The position numbers and the translations under genes were made by a program. This document shows, one piece after another, positions 1 to 12,224 of a DNA stretch of 64,000 bases. Position 1 is the first letter of the stretch, and every line of letters begins with the position of its first letter. The notes under the pieces are model-generated. The model had not been told where the DNA came from, ran no database searches, and worked only from the letters and a program-made list of their open reading frames with translations. Source of the stretch: Syncephalis fuscata (Eukaryota; Zoopagomycota; Zoopagomycetes; Zoopagales; Piptocephalidaceae); NCBI GenBank assembly GCA_025786725.1, contig JAHLTZ010000028.1:186001-250000 (forward strand), given 5' to 3'.

Positions 1-700
1 GTAGCATTGAATATATAGTAGAAATATCTTACTATCTCGGAGATGGACCATGTAATGGCCATCATCGTATAGGACCAATGTTGTTGCACCTCAGCCGCGC
101 CCAAATTACGACTGATCAACATTACAACCAAAAAACGCACCAGTGTTTGCATAGCTGTAGTGGCCACGCCTGCCTTTACCAATCCTAAATAAAATTAGTT
201 GTTAACCAAGCCATTTGTCTATACTATTGTCTTGTTTACCAAATCCTGCATGAGCAATCTGTGAATACACAAACCAACAATAAAGCACCACGATTAGCAG
301 TTAATAGCAGTAACCTATAGCGCTATTTACCTCTAAACAGGCAGTAAGAGTAAGAAGCTGAACCCAGCTACTAATGACACTATAAGATGTCCATATGGCT
401 TCTCAAGCCCGGCCGATTGCACATAGCCGCAAAACACGCCAAAAACAAACAGCCAACCAAACACGAAAGACCGTTGTAGCCGACCAAATATATACGAGCT
501 GTATAACAAAAGGTTTGTATTATAGATTCATTTATGAGCTAGCAACTTAGACACTTTGGCTTACCAGTGTTGCTATTAAACCAGGAACTAAAAGGATTCT
601 TTTTGAAGTTGGGAACAGGACGTTCCTCGTTCATTAGAGCCGATATAACATCAGACTTGGAGGTCGGTGCCGGTGTTTGTTGGGTTTTCCGTTGTGACAT
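1..700 (-). CDS. PHS1: Very-long-chain 3-hydroxyacyl-CoA dehydratase (PHS1/HACD family), 3' end cut by window
   Basis: Exons read as 700-565, 498-331, 258-240 and 184-<1. The enzyme dehydrates 3-hydroxyacyl-CoA in ER fatty-acid elongation. The N-terminus has a ~45-residue soluble lead, then a YLVGYN membrane entry. The later exons give an ACLEIAHAGFGLVKAG stretch and TWSISEIVRYFYY, which holds the Tyr and Glu that serve as catalytic residues in this family. The third exon is only 19 nt. Inside exon 2 the frame breaks between the first membrane helix and WVQLL. Adding one G in the GGG near 430 and one T near 383 restores a family-like loop (LEKPYGHLYSVISSWVQLL). A 43-nt intron is the alternative. 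The start at 700 is chosen because it opens the exon that splices in frame. Family call is firm; the missing C-terminus lies beyond base 1. Confidence 0.85.
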
Positions 701-1572
701 GGTGAATAGAAAGTATAGGCGATGTACAAACAAGCACACAGATACGCTATAGTAGCTATAACTACGTATATAACTAATACATGGATAGACGTCATTTTTT
801 GATCACGTGAGCATCTTGCTCAGTATTGCGCAAATAAGCAGCAAGATCCAGCTTGTAATCTTTGCACTACATATTACTTATTGCATAATTAGTACTAGCT
901 AATATTGATGCTGTTATTTAATGATTACTATTTAGTAGTTTAAAATAAAATACTATCATTATTGGTTATAATATTTTTGATTTTAAAGTTGATAAACTCC
1001 AAGAAATATTAGCTTCTTTGAAACCGATCCGGTATAATACCACTCAATGTAGACTACCAAGAATATGTTTAATTCAAAGCAGCAGCCAAGTCACGATTCC
1101 ACAATTTTGCGCCGATAAAAGTTTCATAAGTTTTTTTACAATCTTGGTTTGCGCAGCTACAAGCAATTTAGATGCAAGAATAAAATATTTATTTTGTGTT
1201 CAGTCTATAAATTATAGTATCATAGAAGCCCATGACACTTTACTTTTGGATTATTGCAACGCTGATACGACGTGGATTATCGACTATTTTAAATGTTTCT
1301 AAACTTTGAGATTGACAAGTAGGACAGGTCTTAGAGCTGTTGTATTTATCAGTTAAAAGCACATTAAAACACTCTTTTGAAGCATACGCTTAAGCCAGCA
1401 CCTCAAATAGGTTTTTGAAAATTTACATGACTTGTAGACCAGCTACCAAATACCAAGTAGCATTACTATCAAACTTTGATTTAAACTTATTGACAAGCTT
1501 TTGGTCAGCTTGCTGTCGTTAATGTACAAAAATAGTTTTAGTTTTTTGAACAGCTAGTTTTGTTGATAGGAT
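701..1572. other. AT-rich intergenic stretch
   Basis: Upstream of the PHS1-type gene. Short ORFs occur (for example near 1018-1302), but they have non-ATG starts, no recognisable motif and no good splice partners. I see no RNA gene or clear repeat. Confidence 0.5.
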
Positions 1573-2253
1573 CTATATTTGTTTGATAAGTGTAATATGG
1601 TGCAAGATATTGGCTGGCAACAGCACAGACGGCAAGATATTCTTCAAAATTAGATAAATTAACAGATCTGGTTTGACATTAAGACAATAATATTTTTTCT
1701 TTGAACATCGGGATAGTTTGCCTTCAATTCCAATCTGATTCTGCAATACTTCTTGTCCCCCGGTAGCAAAATGCCTTTGATTTGAAGTATCTCTGTAGGT
1801 CATTGGGTCTTGAATGGTGCCGGATTCGTGCATCCAATACATCAAGTCTCTTCTTTCGGTATCAATTAATAAACACTTGTTAGCAGTTAATTTTATATTA
1901 TTTCTGTCAATGTCGTTAATATACTGATATCATATCTATCTTTTTTGAATTTCTTTTTGGATTATAGCCTGGTTTGAATCTGTCTTTGGTGCTCTTGTTC
2001 TGCATCAATATAGAAACAACAACACTATCTGTTTGAATTGATCCTTGGAAACTTAGAGAGCCACGTTAAATGTTCCTAAACTTAAATGCCTTTTTTTGAG
2101 ATCGACAACTTGGCTCCAGGCATATATATTGTCTGGAAAATTAGCAGAATTTACATCTAAAATACATCGACACAAAATAAACGTATCAATCTGCATGTAG
2201 CCAGAAATCCAGATGTGCGCAAAGAAAAGCATTGTAAATAACTTAAATATCAT
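1573..2253 (-). pseudogene. Degraded or heavily frameshifted ORF, possibly once a secreted protein
   Basis: Reading the minus strand from 2253, a hydrophobic leader (MIFKLFTMLFFAHIW) is followed by protein-like sequence in shifting frames. The last ~90 codons (TERRDLMYWMHESGTIQD and onward) look coding and continue upstream if single bases are added in A or T runs. At least two breaks or in-frame stops remain unexplained. I do not recognise the family. It may be a real gene damaged by the same homopolymer problem seen elsewhere in the window, or a true pseudogene. Confidence 0.3.
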
Positions 2254-3240
2254 TCTTCACCAATTTAGCTATTTGATAATATGCATTCATGTGTTTTTCA
2301 GGACAACTTTAGCGTTGTAGTATATGAATTCTGATAGAAACTTGTAATTTGGTGGATATGAGTCAAAGATTGGCTTGATTATGTCGCACATTGGTTGATA
2401 ATCGAGCTGATTTACTTAAGTTTTAAGGCAAATGGTTGTTTTAAATGGGCGCAGGCTTTGTAATATTTTTAAATAAAGCAGCTTTTATTGCTTCATTCAA
2501 GCATTTTAAAATTTATTGGTTCATCATTAAAACAGGCTTATTGAAAGAACGAGTTGTAAGTGAAAAAAAACTTGAGCGAAGAAATTTTGGTTGATACAAG
2601 AAGCAATATCAAAGGTACTATCAAACTCAATTTCTTGTAGAAAAATATATCGTGAAAAAATATGTATGAGTGACTAGTGTGTTGACAATACCAATAGGCA
2701 TTCCAAGAGATCTAAATATTCAGGCCTCCATCCAATTCCGTTTATGCTAGACTTTACAGTCTTAACTCGCAGCATAATGGAGTCCAAAGATATAATGAAG
2801 CTGAATACAACTAGTATTTAACAATGTAAAATAAAGGGAAAAGTTTATAATTGAGTAATATTTTTATAGATTGCCAAAATATCCACACATTTGCATTTTT
2901 ATATTCAATGTTATTTGTAACATGCAATGCTACCTCTACTATAATTAATGAATGCATAAATATCAATAAAATAATACCAATATTTACACTAACACGTGTT
3001 TAAGTAATCTTAATGGCATAGCCGTATCTTTTGGTCACGAGTCTTTTCGGTTACAATAATATCCTGAAGTCTGAGTTACACATTTGCCAATCCATTCCTA
3101 TTTGGTCCTCTATATCCATTTTGGTTTTAGAGAGCCGACTTATCTCACAGGTTATATTTAGCTACTATTTTCTCAACTAATTGACCATCCATAGTTTTCT
3201 GTTTCGCGCACTATTTTTTCACTGTACTGTTTTTTCAACG
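2254..3240. other. AT-rich intergenic stretch
   Basis: Lies between the degraded minus-strand ORF and the 7-TM gene. No coding signal, RNA gene or repeat could be supported. It probably holds the promoter of the 7-TM gene near its right end. Confidence 0.45.
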
Positions 3241-4384
3241 ATGTTCCATCGTATGCATGATGTCCGTCGAGATAGCGAAGTAGAGAAATACGTTTTTAAT
3301 TTTTATTTTATTAAGCTGCCTTTTACGGCAATACTATTTGGCATCATCGTTAATATAATACTGGGAGGGTTCATGGATTGAGATACGCCAAAACCAAATC
3401 CATGAGTCATTTAATATGTCTACTTCTTATTTCATGTAAAATAGCAACTAATGATTATTGATACTTCAAAACTAACACAAACTATAGTTCAATGCTTAGT
3501 GTTTGTACTTATGACTCTAGGATTTGATGTTGACTATCAACGCAATCTGTCATTAACCATTGGGCTTGCTCTAACAAACTACTACACCCTTCAATGGTAA
3601 ACGCAATAGTTTGAAATCCAAGCATATAAATAGATATTGATACTTGTATTTACCAGGGGCAAATCAATGCGACGCCACATAGGAAGAGGCAGAGTTATTT
3701 TTATTCGGTGTTCATGCTACATTCTGTGGGCGCTTTATTTTGCGGCAGGTGTAATAAGTACTACCGTTGTTACTGTGCCGCTATTCTATTTCCTCACTGA
3801 AGTCGGTATATCGTGGGCAATTGTTGCATGTACTGCTCATGGTATTTATATGGCTGGTGCCTTCTACAGTATTGGCATAACTATATGGTACTTTACTCTA
3901 CTGCCTAAAGCCGCACCTTTACACGATCGAATCAAGAAAACGGTCCGTTTACTAATAGAATATAAACAGTATACTGACAGTTTGTTTAGCAAGTAAGACG
4001 ATTACTGGACTTTTATGGCATCTTGTTTCTAGTAACTATTTTATGTTGACGCATGCAGCGGTTTATACACCAGCCATATTCATTTTCTACCATGCAGTTG
4101 CTTTATTTCCAAGTAATGCATTACAACATTTTGGAACATCACCCGAAGATTACGAAGAATTGCTATTACTATTAGAAGCATCAGCATCATGTTCTAATCC
4201 AATGAAACCACCAATGCCTGGAGCATCTTATGTTTCAATCAATGATACTAAATTTGATACAAACTATCCTATGCGGCCCGTACCAACAATAGTAGCAACA
4301 TCAGCATCATCATTGCCACCACCACCATATATATCCCTATTCAATTATAGTGTAACCGAAAAGCCTCTAAGTAAATTGAACTAG
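3241..4384 (+). CDS. Seven-transmembrane protein, paralogue of the gene at 57.5 kb
   Basis: Exons 3241-3435, 3488-3596, 3657-3992 and 4033-4384. Hydrophobic segments spaced like a 7-TM protein (LICLLLISFQCLVFVLM, CYILWALYFAAGV, AIFIFYHAVALF and others) are followed by a short Ser/Pro-rich tail. The second intron splits a Trp codon (TG|G) directly before GKSM. The paralogue at 57.5 kb has an intron at the same codon and phase before SRSM, which is the best evidence of common descent. The last intron is only 40 nt (3993-4032). Exon 1 needs one extra base near 3367 (GGGAGGG) to keep frame, so either a sequence error or a broken gene. No G-protein-receptor family could be named; function unknown, likely a membrane receptor or channel-like protein. 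Confidence 0.65.
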
Positions 4385-4572
4385 AATAAACAACTATTTT
4401 TATACAACTATAAAACTGTTCATTATAACAAATGCTTTATTCTTGTTTGTGTTTACATTTTGATAAACTAAATAAAATGTCCATATTCAACGGTTAGCAA
4501 ATCGCCAATTTTATTCTTATTATTTTACACTTGGCACTTTTCGTAATAGTAATCCTAAAGTTAAATTACAGT

Positions 4573-4940
4573 ATGGACGCCGTGTTCAAAGCACCCTCTT
4601 CAGATAGCTATGAAGTGAGTAATGAATAAGAATACTGACTCTTTCTAACCGCGAATTGGTTCAGGACCGGTCTCTTGTTATATCCTTACAAAAGGCGCGT
4701 GCTTCTATGCAAGTATTGAGCGATTCGATTGAAGATATGCTTCAAGTAGGCAGTAATAGCGTATATTTGCAATTAAATTAACGAAAGTCTAGAATCTAGA
4801 AAGCATGGCTGACAATTACGAAGAATTAGCTCGTAAGTCGTAGAATTAACTAGACACATAAACATTGATCATATTTAATAGAAATGGGAGATAGTTGGGC
4901 ATCGGTTGTTGGTAGTAAGAAGACAAAACCATCTAAATAA
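4573..4940 (+). CDS. Small coiled-coil protein, possibly DASH kinetochore subunit (Dad1/Dad2-like)
   Basis: Four small exons (4573-4614, 4665-4745, 4793-4832, 4882-4940) join in perfect phase to give a protein of 73 residues ending SKKTKPSK. All sites are GT-AG. The middle is helical with heptad-like spacing (SLQKARASMQVLSDSIED, then NLESMADNYEELAQMGDSW). The pattern of a short coiled coil ending in a Trp resembles the small fungal DASH subunits Dad1 and Dad2, which couple kinetochores to microtubules. The resemblance is weak. A BORC/BLOC-type small subunit is an alternative. The gene itself is well supported by its clean exon phases; the function is a guess. Confidence 0.7.
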
Positions 4941-4960
4941 ACATAGTAGATGATTGTTTA

Positions 4961-6329
4961 TTATGTTGATGAATTGATATTAAGACGATTAACATCGTTG
5001 GAAAGCGAATCTTGTACATTGTCGCTATCATTATCTGTTTCATCATCATCATCATCATCATCATCATCGTCTTCATCGTCCTCATCTTCATTCCATTCAG
5101 CATGATTTGGATTATGAAATAATAGATCATCATCGCTATTATCCTCATCAGTATTTTCTTGGCTGTTATTTGGATCTTCTTTATATAACTGTATAAGTTA
5201 CTTTAATTAAAGCGTATTCTTTACTTACTAGGTTTTGTTTTGGATTGTCGGCTTTCTGCGTGTTCTTTTCCAACATAGCTAGCCATTCGTTTTGTGCGCG
5301 TACAACATCTGCAGAGTCTGTACACTGTGAATATTTATCCAATAGTTCTCTATGTAGGTATAAATACAATAATATAATATAATATGGTAAGCCTACTGGT
5401 TAAGTTGACGGAAACTGTGTCCCCATTTAAATCGGGACATCACTGCATCGCCGTATTCCCAGTGTCCTAGATAATTGTAATTATTTATCAATCATATAGT
5501 GTAAATCAAACTTACCTGTAATATAAAATGATGCAGCATATGCCTCGGCACAATTTAGTCGCCATGGTTTGCCATAATTAACAGGTTGGCTGCTACAAGA
5601 TACGGTACTATATATGTATGTATATATATATGCATTGTCAGCATTCTAATATTATATTCATGTTAATAAATAAATTTCCATACTTACATAAACGATCGTG
5701 GCGTGTGCGTAGTCGTGCAAATGGCACCTCGTCGAGTTTGGCCCACGAACATTCAACAACACACAAGCCATGATCGGCCACAATATCTTTATCAGCCGGT
5801 GACACAGCCTGTTGACCTTTTGGACTGCATAGATGTTAGTTTGATTAATTACTACCAACATTTATAATCTATCGCTCTACCTGAGTACAATACCACGGAA
5901 TCCCTGATTGACACGCAACGAACGCACCCAACCAACTCGCTCCAATCGTTTACCGCTGCATCTGCGTGGATCACATTGTTCAAAATCCTATAATGTTCAT
6001 GATAATGTCATTAACAAAATATACTATTAATACTAGTTTTATTTATGATGGTGGCGGATATAACGTGGACACGCTTCCTTACCTACCCACATGGCCAGTG
6101 GCACTGGAAATGGCGTATTGCCATCAATAGTCCCTGAATCGACATTGGGCGGTAGTTCGTCGGTTGCTGCGTCATGGTAATTGCGTTTACTTAGATGGCG
6201 GGTAGCTGCTGAACCCTTTCCACCGCGAGTACGACGTGCACCACCGCCGTTGCCTTCTCCGCCTGCTGCTCTACGGCCATGTGCAATCGTATGGCCAGTG
6301 TCAAAATCGCGGTTTGATTTCTTGCCCAT
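4961..6329 (-). CDS. TSR3: 18S rRNA aminocarboxypropyltransferase TSR3
   Basis: Exons 6329-6087, 5987-5881, 5824-5688, 5607-5516, 5466-5397, 5349-5229 and 5188-4961. TSR3 transfers the acp group from S-adenosylmethionine to a hypermodified pseudouridine of 18S rRNA late in 40S assembly. Family blocks appear in order: [87 protein letters not shown], and [19 protein letters not shown]. The start at 6329 gives a Gly/Arg-rich basic lead, common in TSR3. The C-terminus is very acidic, with a run of eight Asp encoded by a GAT repeat. One base is missing between AAN and VNYG near 5586 (AACC where AACCC is expected), in a near-invariant motif. Confidence 0.95.
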
Positions 6330-6763
6330 AATAACAATGCAGTATAAAAAGAGTAGATTACTGAGCAGAACAAATGAAACGTAAAAAGTTTACTGTTGTA
6401 GTAATATGAATAAAAATAAAATAAAACTACAATTGTAATTTAATCTGAAAGACTATAAATATGAACCTATCGGCTTACTCTTCCTATTTAATCCCATCCA
6501 AAGACTAGCTCAAAGTAAGCAAAGAGCTAGGACATTATGCAAAGAATGATGGCCCATATATAAAAGCTTTTCTGTTCTAAAATAGCTTAGATTTGTGAAC
6601 AATTTAATCAGTCATGTCTAATTAGTGTATTTCAAATTATTTGTAGTCCATTAATTTAAAAGTTATAACGTTCATTTCATGACACTGTACTACACCAATC
6701 TGAATATATAACTGAATTGTTTAATAAATTGAATATTTTCCGCCACAATATTTGATATAAAAG
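6330..6763. other. Spacer between two minus-strand genes
   Basis: AT-rich. It holds the TSR3 promoter at its left side and the 3' end of the lectin-like gene at its right side. No gene seen. Confidence 0.5.
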
Positions 6764-7740
6764 TTAGATTTGCTTGCAAAGCGTTGGCAAGTGTTTTTCA
6801 CAATTATCAGGAATGTTAATTGATCCACCTGGAGCCATGGCACCTGTGAACAGGGCCAGGCATGAGTTTTGATGAGTATCTCCATTATACGCGCGAACCC
6901 AAGTGGCAGAGAAGCTGCCGCTACAGTGGAAGGCCAATGATGTAGCCTCGATAAAATTGTTTACCGACACATCTGCCAATGCCAAATCCATTCCTTGCGA
7001 TCGGCAAAGAGAGCGTGCTTTGCTAAATGGTACTTGAGGATGTGTAATAACTATCAGAGATGATGAGTGATCATTCGGGCCTGTACAGTAGATTGGTTCT
7101 TCGTCTTCGTACTTTTGCCGGTAGTTGAAAGAATGGGGCGATTTTCTATCCGCTGAAATCATTCTGTCCTTTGATACCTTATCGACTGGAGAGATGCTTC
7201 CAATTGCTGTCGGATCATCCAAGATAGCGCTGTTAGGCAAGGGCGGTGTCATAGAGCTGGGAGAGATGGCTAGTAGCGGCGATAAGTTGAGAATGGCAGC
7301 CGACATCGATGCAGATGTTTGAATGACAGAAAACAATGCCATATCACCAGAATTTGGGTTTATTTGTTGAGCAGAGGGAAAATTGATCGTAGGAGCGATA
7401 GGGGTGCTGACATTCGGCGTAGTATCCACTGTTTGCTGGCGTAGATAATTCAAAAGTAAAACTAGCGGCTCCTGTTGTTTTGAGCCATTTGAGCTTTTTG
7501 ATCAATGTTTTTTGGTTCTTCCAACTCGTCTAGTTCAAATTCGTCTTCGGCGTCGTCATTATCGGTACTGATGGATGGAATTGATGGCCGTGGCTTTTCT
7601 ACTGGCTTAGCAGGCGCTCTTCCGGCAATGCCCATATCAGCACCAATACCGACAAATGAATTTGCTTTATTGGCACTAATTGCCAAAGGCAAAACTAGTG
7701 CTGTAATAGTCAAACAGATGTACAAGCTAGAAATATGCAT
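6764..7740 (-). CDS. Secreted C-type-lectin-like protein
   Basis: A single exon of 325 residues once one base is restored. The N-terminus is a signal peptide (YICLTITALVLPLAISA), followed by a low-complexity Pro/Ser linker and acidic patches. The C-terminal ~100 residues look like a C-type-lectin fold: KARSLCRSQGMDLALADV, a WVRAY core, NSCLALFTGAMAPGG and a closing CEKHLPTLCKQI. Cysteines are placed as in that fold, but the Ca/sugar-binding EPN/QPD and WND motifs are not obvious, so carbohydrate binding is uncertain. Frames of the two halves meet only if one A is added to the A5 run near 7500 (GATCAAAAAGC). Related lectin-like secreted proteins occur in several animal- or fungus-associated fungi; role here is inferred as surface or secreted recognition. 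Confidence 0.65.
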
Positions 7741-9534
7741 TGTTGAATAAAAAGTGAGTGTTTACAATATTTTTACAGTACTTGAATGCAATTAAATTTT
7801 ATGAATTTATAGCCTATTGTTTTTTGCTAAAATGCGCCAACAATAACAGTTGTTTGTTTTGCTACTGATACTAGGCGACGAAAACTCAGCTGTGACGTTA
7901 AAAATACCATGGTAACTAGCTGTTGATGTTTCGTTTCCTAGATACTTGCTCTTTTTTTGCTAAAAGCACGTGTATGTGTAACTAATGTTGTTGAATTACA
8001 TATAAATTACACAATAAGCATAAAATTAATGTATTTTGTATAATACTTTTAGCTGAATGTTGCTATTTTTACATCATGTGCTGACTTTTATAAGTCAAAT
8101 TGTAGCAAGTTTTTATTTCAGTGTTTTACAACGATTAAATTAATAAATATTTAAATATCGATATTTTTGCTCATTTCTAAAATAAAACAATTTTAGTCAC
8201 AAATGGTGCTTCTAGGTGTTTATAACTACTTGAAGCAAGTTTTGTTCTAAACAAAAGCTATATATTGTATTACATCATTAAACAATAAATTGGGCCAACA
8301 TTAAGAAGGCTATTACATAAGTGTGATCCCAATGTGCAATGTTACCACACAGTTAATCGCCCATTATTAATCAATTTTTTGAGCTTTTATAGTAATTTTG
8401 CTCAAAACTATTTATATGAGCTTTGGCATTCTTCTGAGATTACCTAAGAAGCACCTACAGCTTGACGATCTTTTTAAATGAGACACACACTTGAGTTATA
8501 TGACGAATATCTGAGGTATTAGTTAAGAACTGGGACAGATATATTATGGTATAGTTTTATTTCAACCCTATTAGCGCGACGGAATAATAAGGATAAAAAT
8601 AAAATATTTTTAATTTCTTGTAAATACAAAATTGCTTTATTACGAGGCTATATGACAAATGAGTCTAGCAGTGTTAATACAAAATGCAAAAAACGATTAG
8701 ATTTTACATTATCCAGTATGCATCAATAGCATTTCCCCTATAGACTTCACATTACTATAGATTGTTCCATTAGATACGTCCCATTCATTATATATTTAGC
8801 ACACTTTGCTTATTTTATTTATTGCGTAATATACAATATAATTTCAACACTTTTAATTGTATATTGTTTTGTCATATAATAGCTACATTGAGTCACTATA
8901 TATGTTAGATTATCTATATAGCTTTACTGCGTACTGGATAATTACAGGCTTGTGTATGACTATCCAGCCTTTATACAATACAGTATCTATAAATCAATAC
9001 TGTTTTACATATATTAGTGATCTTGTTTACAGTATCGCGCATAGTAGTCACAATTAATAGCCAACAATATAAATATATTATTAATAAAAAAGTTTAATAT
9101 CAATAAGCGTGATCAAAAGTATAATACAAGCACTAGCTAAATCATATGCCAGCTAACCTTATTGTCTATTTTACTTGATTATTATATAACATTACTCTAT
9201 GAATAACTAAAAAGTTCAAAATATTAGCATCAATAGCATGACTGTCCCGTTAATTTGATAGCACCAGGTGTATATTCGATAAAAACAAGCTACCTAATAT
9301 ACTATTTAATTCATCACTTATCCCCCAAGTTTTCGCCAGTACTACTTTTTTTTCGTTTTTAACAGCGCTCATGTGCACCATGTTGCTACAAGCCCTATAC
9401 TTAATTGTACCTGCACGGTTATGTGGTCTTGTGATAATAAATGTACGACTCATTTAGTTATAAAATAACTACCAACCCACTGCCATTTTTTTCACTCACT
9501 ATACTGCCATTTATCCCACGCTTGTCTAGCTATT
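7741..9534. other. Long AT-rich intergenic region
   Basis: No supported gene. ORFs near 8857-9057 (+) and 9250-9453 (-) have neither coding-like composition nor splice partners. The right end carries the promoter of the first Cys-rich gene. Confidence 0.45.
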
Positions 9535-10219
9535 ATGAATTTTTTATTAAAAACACTTATTCCGCTCCTGGTCCTCGTGGGTGCAGCCACGGGACAGACA
9601 CCAAACAATAATAACACCATATCTGTAATTAAAACTTGGGAGTTTTCAAAAAGCTGCCAAGAAGCTTTAGCAATTTATTACCAAAATGTTTTGGTTCTTT
9701 AGCAAAAGCCATGGAGTCTCGTAAAATGAAATCAGTTTGTGAGGCGCCTATTGATGGTGCTAACGACCATTTTTGCACGGATAATCAAATGAATAAAGCG
9801 CTCGACTTAATCGAGAGCTCGTGCAAAGACGACCTGGCAAAAAACACACCGGACGTTCAAGAAATTTATGCAGACTGGCTGATCTACCCGCTAAATAGAG
9901 AGATCTTCTGCCAAAAAGATACAAGTGGATCGTATTGTATTGAAAAGCCAAAGAATGTCACCGAAGCAGAGCTATGCCAAACTTGTGATCGTTCTTATAT
10001 TGAAGCAACACTCAAATGGAAGCCCACTCGATCAATCTTGCCTGCTGAGAAAATCATTAGTAAACAAATCGATTCGGCAAAAGAGTTGGCAAAAAACTGC
10101 AGTATCACTGTCAGTAGTTCCTCGTTCTCATTTGCAGGTACAGTTACTACATCTCCAATGCTGCAGTAATCGGTTCAACATCCCTTATTGTAATTGGTGC
10201 AATGCTATTTAGCCCTTAA
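9535..10219 (+). CDS. Secreted Cys-rich protein, tandem copy 1, possibly GPI-anchored
   Basis: Starts with a signal peptide (MNFLLKTLIPLLVLVGAATG). The mature domain has conserved cysteines in blocks shared with the next two genes: VCEAPIDG, HFCTDNQ, SCKDDLAKN, a YPLNREIFCQKD motif, GSYC, CQTC and WKPTRS. It resembles fungal secreted Cys-rich domains of the DUF7729 type, but this is only a pattern match. The frame is restored by one A in the AAAA near 9685 (CCAAAATG). A second frame change near 10140 would give a hydrophobic C-terminus (VIGSTSLIVIGAMLFSP), typical of a GPI signal; without it the protein stops at 10169. Function unknown; likely cell-surface or effector-like. Confidence 0.65.
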
Positions 10220-10335
10220 CTATTTTTTGATAAATTATTCAGACTTATTAGTAATAGATTAATGAAAATGATATTGTCTAATCGCTTTTTGTTTTCTTTT
10301 TTTATGATTACTTGTGATCATCAGTTACTGACTAA

Positions 10336-11016
10336 ATATACGTTACTGATCAAGCCAAAGGATTAATCATTTCATAAGCAACGGCCAAATCACAAAAGTA
10401 TAGATTTAAGCTATACAACAGCCGATAGAAAGTCGCATGTATTAAATGCTTCATTACCTTGTGCAACGAACAATCAGCTCCTTTGTTCATATCTTACTAT
10501 AAATAATCATTAAACAAAGGCGTATAATTCTTTGTTATCATCAATAGCATGCTCCGCTTACTATTAACAATAAAACAAGCCTTTTACATTTTTTACCTGC
10601 GAGTTACCTGCAGCCACCAGTCACCAGCCAGCTGCCATGCTGAATGCTAAACCAGTTTGAATCTACTTTGTAGATGAAACAGTAGTATTTTTAAAATAAT
10701 TTACAATGACAGTTTCAGCAACAACCACCATTTAATTTATTTACAAGGTATAGATAATATTTTGCCTGAACTATTTTTAGCTGATATAGCATTGTATTAT
10801 TTACAGCGTTACATTAAGCTGCATCTACTTAGCTATAAAAACTTGTAATGAAACATGAATCAAATACAAAATAGCGCCAGTCTACTTTAGCTTTCTTACT
10901 TTTCTCTTAAACCATCTTATTTCGTATTGATCTAATCGCCATGCTTCTTTTATTTAAAACACTTATTCCACTTCTGGCTATTGTAGAGATAGTCATGGGA
11001 CAGACGTCAAATGCCA
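10336..11016 (+). repeat. Direct repeat unit A: promoter, 5' UTR and signal peptide of copy 2
   Basis: About 681 bp nearly identical to 12225-12906. By eye only about ten differences are seen, such as GCATGT/GCGTGT and CAATGACAG/CAATGGCAG plus small indels. The repeat ends just inside the mature coding region of the Cys-rich gene. Confidence 0.9.
10833..10840 (+). promoter_or_regulatory. TATA-like box of Cys-rich copy 2
   Basis: GCTATAAAAAC lies ~107 bp before the ATG at 10941, followed by a pyrimidine-rich leader. The same element sits at the same distance in the duplicated unit (12722-12729, ATG at 12830). Confidence 0.5.
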
Positions 11017-11664
11017 ACAATACCGTTACCGTTGGATCTAAGTTTCAGATGTCTCAGAAAACTGTCGAAAAACGCTGATCAACAAAGAAATGTATGCGGC
11101 GTGTAGTAATTCCATATTAAAAGCTCAAGCGTCTGGTACAACTAAATCTCTCTGCAACGCACCCATTGATGGTAAAGCCGGTCATTTTTGTACAAATGAT
11201 CAAATTATTAAAGCTCTTGAAATTTTGGAGAATTCGTGTAAAGACGAGTTGGAAAAAAAACATGAGTTAGTTTGGGAGCGTTACAGTGTCCTGCTGGAAT
11301 ATCCTTTAATAAGAGACCTCATTTGTAAAAAAGATCCTGATGGATCTTATTGTCTCGAAAACATGACTGACGAAGGCGTATTAATAAGCTGCCAGGTCTG
11401 CGAACTTTTTTTTCTCGAAGCAGTTTTCAATTGGAAACACATTCGATCAAACTCATTTGCCAAAAAAACCATTAGTGAAGAACGGAGCAATCCAAAACAC
11501 AGCTAGAACAATGTAATACACCTGTCAACAACACCTCATATTCATCTACAGATCCTGGTTACTTCTCTTATTCATTCACGGCTTCCAGCTACTACAACTT
11601 CGGTAACAATATGTCTGGTTAAACAACTTTTGTTGTAACAGGTGTCATACTATTCATTTTTTAG
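10941..11664 (+). CDS. Secreted Cys-rich protein, tandem copy 2
   Basis: Signal peptide MLLLFKTLIPLLAIVEIVMG is identical to that of copy 3. The mature region repeats the family blocks: LCNAPIDGKAGHFCTNDQ, NSCKDELEKKH, LEYPLIRDLICKKD, GSYC and CQVC. Two single-base gaps break it: GAAAAACG near 11070 and CCAAAACAC near 11493, each cured by one extra A. After repair the C-terminus is Ser/Thr/Asn/Tyr-rich, ends MSG and meets TAA at 11620. The same frame continues as a hydrophobic stretch (TTFVVTGVILFIF) to 11664, aligned with the GPI-like tail of copy 1. Copy 2 may therefore have lost its anchor by a nonsense change and be freely secreted. Function unknown. Confidence 0.65.
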
Positions 11665-12224
11665 TTATTTTCTAATGCAATATCCAAGTTAATTAATTAT
11701 TATTAATAAAAAGTAACACAAGTTTACTTATTTCTTGTTTTATTTATGATTACTTGTAATGAACAGTCACTGACTAATTATGTTAAATACTAAATACTTT
11801 AAATATACTTTGCTTTTAAAGATAAATCAACATTATTTTAAAAATAACGCGAAATGCCAGCTTTAATTATAACTTGATTAGAAATAACCTGCTGCTTTAA
11901 TTATTCAGCATTCTCTATTGTGTGATTGAAATATAATCATTATTAGTTTAGTGTACAGTAAACAGCAGTAGTTTTAGTGTTATAAAATAATAGATAAGCC
12001 ATTTGTATATCGTTAACAAAAAAAATAAATAAAATATGTTAGCTGTACTTTATTTAATAATAAAATCGATACAATTCATCTATTTCCTTATATTTAAAAA
12101 TAGCACTAGAAATTAGTTTAATGCTATCCACTATAATAAAAAGCAGAAAACGAATAATTTATATTACTATATTTGGCAATCGTAATTTAAATGAAATAAT
12201 GAAATCATAGTAAATAATATCTAT
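11665..12224. other. Spacer between repeat units
   Basis: AT-rich. The first ~120 bp resemble the 3' flank of copy 1 (a shared TTTATGATTACTTGT block near 10297 and 11739), so the 3' UTR was duplicated too. No gene. Confidence 0.5.

Noticed and set aside
331-498. An alternative frame in PHS1 exon 2 that looked like a signal-peptidase 12-kDa subunit (GYVQSAGLEKPYGHL, LIVSLVAG)
   Set aside because: The flanking exons clearly form a PHS1/HACD protein, and this frame is explained as the middle of that protein between two missing bases.
4933-5148. Met-rich open frame on the minus strand
   Set aside because: It is the wrong frame of the GAT repeat that encodes the Asp run at the end of TSR3.
10128-10170. 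A 29-nt GTACAG...TGCAG 'intron' near the end of Cys-rich copy 1 that would join SFSFA to VIGSTSL
   Set aside because: Shorter than any believable intron here (minimum seen 40 nt). A frame error is more likely.
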